This document shows positions 4,702-6,950 of a stretch of 6,950 nt of DNA, in pieces. The notes beneath the pieces were generated by a model. The model was not told the origin of the DNA and made no database searches. It saw only the letters and a list, made by a program, of their open reading frames with translations. The number at the start of each line of letters is the position of its first letter. The first letter of the stretch is position 1. This DNA comes from Pseudarthrobacter sp. (lineage in GTDB: Bacteria; Actinomycetota; Actinomycetes; Actinomycetales; Micrococcaceae): positions 1 through 6,950 of the forward strand of contig JABFWC010000185.1 in the NCBI GenBank assembly GCA_013362385.1, read 5' to 3'. The translations under genes and the position numbers were made by a program.

Positions 4702-5631
4702 CTAGGAACTCAGCGGCATGTTGTCGATCAGCCGCACCGGGCCCACCTTCGCGGCAATAAGGGCCAGCGCTTCTCCCCGGAAGGGCGTCTCCCTGCAGTT
4801 TTCGGCCAGCGGCTCCAGGCTGCCCGGGTCCACCACGTCAAAGTAGTCCAATGCAACCAGCGGCTGGGACTCAATCATTGCCTGCGCCGATTCAACGTCG
4901 AGCGGCTCGTGGGCGTTGGCCCGCTCCTCCAGCAGCCGCAGCGCCCGCGACAGGACCAGGGCCGCTTCCCGCTCCTCGTCGGACAGGAAGCGGTTGCGGC
5001 TGGACAACGCCAGGCCGTCATCCGAGCGGACGGTAGGCACGCCGACAATCTCGACAGGGAAATTCAGGTCCGCCGCCATCCGCCGCACCAGCGCCAGCTG
5101 CTGCGCATCCTTCTGCCCGAAGTAGGCCCGGTAGGCAGGAAGGGCAGCCCCGGAAGAACCATCAGGCAGGGAACCCGACGGAAGGCCGGCGGCAGGCATG
5201 CCGTAGTGCAGCAGTTTGGCCACCACGGTCAGTGCCCCGTCGAAGTGGCCGGGCCGGGAGGCCCCCTCCCACTTTTCCCCAAGCCGCCCGGACGTGATCC
5301 GCACCAGGGGTTCACCGCCCGGATACACCTCCTCCACCGACGGCGCGAAGGCAAGGTCGACGCCCTGTTCCTCCAGCAGCGCCAGGTCCGCGTCCAGGGT
5401 CCTCGGATAGCGGTCCAGGTCCACAGCGTCGCCGAACTGGAGGGGGTTCACGAAGATGCTCGCCACCACCACGTCATTCTGTTCGACGGCGGTGTGCGCC
5501 AGGGCAGCGTGGCCTTCGTGGAGTGCACCCATCGTGGGCACCAGCCCCTGCGAAACGCCGTTCCGGGAACGGAGGAGCCGTGCGCTCTCCGCCCGCAGGC
5601 CGGCCACCGTGGTGACGAGTTGAATGGACAT
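4702..5631 (-). CDS. panC: Pantothenate synthetase (pantoate--beta-alanine ligase)
   Basis: Catalyses ATP-dependent condensation of pantoate with beta-alanine to pantothenate (vitamin B5, coenzyme A precursor) in the cytoplasm. The 309-residue protein has the family landmarks in order: [10 protein letters not shown] (32-41, with the nucleotidyltransferase HxGH motif at 38-41), Phe-Val-Asn-Pro-Leu-Gln-Phe (60-66), Arg-Tyr-Pro-Arg-Thr (74-78), Glu-Gly-Ala-Ser-Arg-Pro-Gly-His-Phe (122-130), Phe-Gly-Gln-Lys-Asp (171-175), the KMSKS-equivalent Ser-Ser-Arg-Asn-Arg-Phe-Leu-Ser (210-217), and a C-terminal Arg-Leu-Ile-Asp-Asn. It is about 25 residues longer than the E. coli enzyme, mainly through a Gly/Ser/Pro-rich insertion at about 146-166. 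The ATG at 5631 follows AAGGAGGA by a few bases and overlaps the upstream stop codon by one base (TGATG), implying translational coupling. It is the last gene of its operon in this window; no panD or panB is present here. Confidence 0.97.
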   Translation of the reverse strand: MSIQLVTTVAGLRAESARLLRSRNGVSQGLVPTMGALHEGHAALAHTAVEQNDVVVASIFVNPLQFGDAVDLDRYPRTLDADLALLEEQGVDLAFAPSVEEVYPGGEPLVRITSGRLGEKWEGASRPGHFDGALTVVAKLLHYGMPAAGLPSGSLPDGSSGAALPAYRAYFGQKDAQQLALVRRMAADLNFPVEIVGVPTVRSDDGLALSSRNRFLSDEEREAALVLSRALRLLEERANAHEPLDVESAQAMIESQPLVALDYFDVVDPGSLEPLAENCRETPFRGEALALIAAKVGPVRLIDNMPLSS

Positions 5632-6524
5632 CAGTCCTCCTTCGGATCGAGGGCTTCGCGCAGCCCTTTCAGCTGGTCGGGTTTCAGCAGCCCGCGCCCC
5701 TCAGCCCGCAGGGCCGTGGCGCGCGCCATCGCAAGGTAGGCCTCCAGCACATCGCCGTGCCCGCCGCCGTCGTACTCCCGCAGCGCCTCGGCGTGGGCAC
5801 GCACCGTCCCCACGTCACCGCGGGCCACCGGTCCCGTCAGGGCCGACTCCCCCGAGGCCAGCGCGTTCTCAAGCGTCGCCCGCAGCAGCGGCCCCAGCAT
5901 GCGCTCGGGCAGCTCCACTCCCACTTCGCGCAGCAACTGCGACGCCTGGGCCACCAGCGTGACCAGGTGGTTGGACCCGTGGGCCAGGGCCGCGTGGTAC
6001 AGCGTGCGGTCCGCCTCGGCGATCACCACCGGCTCCGCCCCCATCTCCACCACCAGTGCCTGCGCGATGGGAAGCATCGCAGCGTCGGCGGTCACCCCGA
6101 ATGTGCAGTCCAGCAGCCTCGTCAGGTCCAGGCTCATGCCGGTGAACGTCATGGCCGGGTGCAGGGCCAAGGGCACGGCGCCGGCGGCGCGGACCGGCCG
6201 CAGCACGCCCACGCCGAAGCGTCCGGAGGTGTGCGCCACCAGCTGGCCCGGCTGCCATGCCCCGAGCTTCGCGAGGCCCTCCACCAGGTCCGGCAGGGCG
6301 TCGTCGGGCACGGCCAGCAGCACCAGTTCGGCCCGCTCCACGATGTCCTGCACTTCCATGACGGGGACGCCGGGCAGCAATGCTTCGGCCCGCTCCCGGC
6401 TGGCGTCGGACACCGCCGAAACCCCGACGACGGCGTGCTCGGCGGCGCGCAAGGCGGCACCAAGGACGGCGCCCACCCTTCCCGCGCCGATGATTCCGAC
6501 GCCGAGGCGCCCGGGCTTAGCCAT
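5631..6524 (-). CDS. Rossmann-fold DUF2520 protein, putative NAD(P)-dependent dehydrogenase linked to panC
   Basis: A 297-residue protein with an N-terminal nucleotide-binding domain and a C-terminal helical domain of the Rossmann-like/DUF2520 pair. The dinucleotide motif Ile-Gly-Ala-Gly-Arg-Val-Gly is at 12-18, a second-half motif Leu-Ala-Val-Pro-Asp-Asp at 70-75, and His-Thr-Ser-Gly at 98-101. The C-terminal domain includes Leu-His-Pro-Ala-Met-Thr-Phe (121-127), [11 protein letters not shown] (176-186) and Leu-Thr-Gly-Pro-Val-Ala-Arg-Gly-Asp (229-237). The architecture resembles ketopantoate reductase and 6-phosphogluconate dehydrogenase-like enzymes, but no reaction is established. The same gene is immediately upstream of panC in Mycobacterium tuberculosis, from memory. 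The ATG at 6524 is preferred over an upstream start at 6686 because AGGAAGG lies 8 bases before it and the Rossmann fold begins just after it. It overlaps the PH-domain gene by 8 bases and panC by 1 base. Confidence 0.9.
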   Translation of the reverse strand: MAKPGRLGVGIIGAGRVGAVLGAALRAAEHAVVGVSAVSDASRERAEALLPGVPVMEVQDIVERAELVLLAVPDDALPDLVEGLAKLGAWQPGQLVAHTSGRFGVGVLRPVRAAGAVPLALHPAMTFTGMSLDLTRLLDCTFGVTADAAMLPIAQALVVEMGAEPVVIAEADRTLYHAALAHGSNHLVTLVAQASQLLREVGVELPERMLGPLLRATLENALASGESALTGPVARGDVGTVRAHAEALREYDGGGHGDVLEAYLAMARATALRAEGRGLLKPDQLKGLREALDPKED

Positions 6525-6933
6525 GCTCGTGGCCTTCCTGTTGATGATTTCTCGTAGCTGCGGCCCGGGTCGCCGGGAGGGCGCCTGGCACCGGAACCAC
6601 CTGCCGAAGCCATTGTTCCGTCGTCTGCCGCTTCCGGGCCAGCCGGGCCCGGGCGGCCTGCTCATCAAAGAGCTGCCTCGCTTCATCCAGCCCGGCCTGG
6701 GTGAGCCTCGGGGAGACCGGTCCTGCAGTGGTATGCAGGACCAGGTCCGCCACGCGGAAGCGCCGCGCCAGCGGACCCTGCTGCAGTGCCATGGACTGCG
6801 TCCGTTGGTGCGGAACCACCACCAGCTCCCGCCACCATCGCCCCGAGCGGATCAACAGGGTGGTACCGGTCGCGGTGAAGCCGTTCCGGCGCCATGCCAG
6901 CGGTGCCAGCAGCCGGGCACGGCGCGGCGTGGT
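6517..6933 (-). CDS. Bacterial PH-domain membrane protein (YdbS/YdbT type), 5' end missing
   Basis: The last 138 codons are visible and the frame is open into the contig edge. The segment Trp-Arg-Arg-Asn-Gly-Phe-Thr-Ala-Thr-Gly-Thr-Thr-Leu, then Arg-Ser-Gly-Arg-Trp-Trp-Arg-Glu, then Val-Pro-His-Gln-Arg-Thr-Gln-Ser, Gln-Gly-Pro-Leu-Ala-Arg-Arg-Phe and Leu-His-Thr-Thr-Ala-Gly-Pro-Val is the bacterial PH fold of PF03703 (bPH2), found in YdbS and YdbT. Those proteins are membrane anchored with cytoplasmic-facing PH domains. The conserved domain is followed by a charged helix and an unconserved tail ending Gly-His-Glu-His-Gly. This could be the final PH repeat of a long YdbT-like protein or a short YdbS-like one; the missing upstream part would decide. 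A TTG at 6855 lies inside the conserved domain and is not the start. Its stop codon overlaps the DUF2520 start (ATGGCTAA). Bases beyond 6933 are excluded as adapter. Confidence 0.82.
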   Translation of the reverse strand, partial: TTPRRARLLAPLAWRRNGFTATGTTLLIRSGRWWRELVVVPHQRTQSMALQQGPLARRFRVADLVLHTTAGPVSPRLTQAGLDEARQLFDEQAARARLARKRQTTEQWLRQVVPVPGALPATRAAATRNHQQEGHEHG

Positions 6934-6950
6934 AGATCGGAAGAGCGTCG
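6934..6950. other. Illumina adapter remnant at the contig end, not genomic
   Basis: AGATCGGAAGAGCGTCG is identical over 17 bases to the start of the reverse complement of the TruSeq universal adapter, whose end reads CGACGCTCTTCCGATCT. It runs exactly to the last base of the window, as expected for untrimmed adapter at the end of an assembled contig. Confidence 0.95.

Noticed and set aside
5631..6686. Longer 351-residue version of the DUF2520 protein
   Set aside because: The extension is Arg/Pro-rich and overlaps the PH-domain gene; the start at 6524 has a ribosome binding site and immediately precedes the Rossmann fold.
1..6950. CRISPR arrays, tRNA or rRNA genes, insertion sequences, phage or toxin-antitoxin genes
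   Set aside because: Reading both strands showed no spaced direct repeats, no cloverleaf or rRNA signatures, no transposase or integrase motifs and no recognisable toxin or defence proteins. Most of the window looks like ordinary chromosomal gene content.

Overview
The window is a high-GC stretch with dense, short-spaced genes and actinobacterial TANNNT-type -10 boxes. The Rossmann/DUF2520 gene lies directly upstream of panC, an arrangement also known from Mycobacterium. I read it as an actinobacterium, most likely a member of the Micrococcaceae (Arthrobacter/Pseudarthrobacter type). The genus is inference. The last 17 bases match the common Illumina adapter, so the right edge is probably the raw end of a short-read contig and real genomic sequence probably stops at 6933.

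Left part (1-1274): a truncated DoxX-family membrane protein on the minus strand is divergent from an alpha/beta hydrolase on the plus strand that appears to be leaderless. The hydrolase converges with the next gene across 27 bases.

Centre (1275-4281): three minus-strand genes read in the order TetR regulator, DJ-1/PfpI protein, DHA2-type MFS exporter. The TetR gene has a strong dyad just upstream of its start, so autorepression is likely. The DJ-1 gene has a good promoter immediately after the TetR stop codon. The 129-base leader between the DJ-1 gene and the exporter holds a perfect 16-bp inverted repeat whose 3' arm contains the exporter's Shine-Dalgarno sequence and which encloses two smaller hairpins. 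This looks like a cis-acting RNA that hides the ribosome binding site and is the most interesting element here. Together the three genes look like an inducible detoxification and efflux unit; the inducer cannot be read from the sequence.

Right part (4365-6933): a small plus-strand gene of unknown function with a strong ribosome binding site converges with a minus-strand operon. The operon encodes a bacterial PH-domain membrane protein (5' end missing), a Rossmann/DUF2520 putative dehydrogenase and pantothenate synthetase (panC). Its genes overlap by 8 bases and by 1 base, so they are almost certainly co-transcribed and translationally coupled. No tRNA, rRNA, CRISPR array, insertion sequence or prophage gene is visible, and no gene-free stretch exceeds 200 bases.
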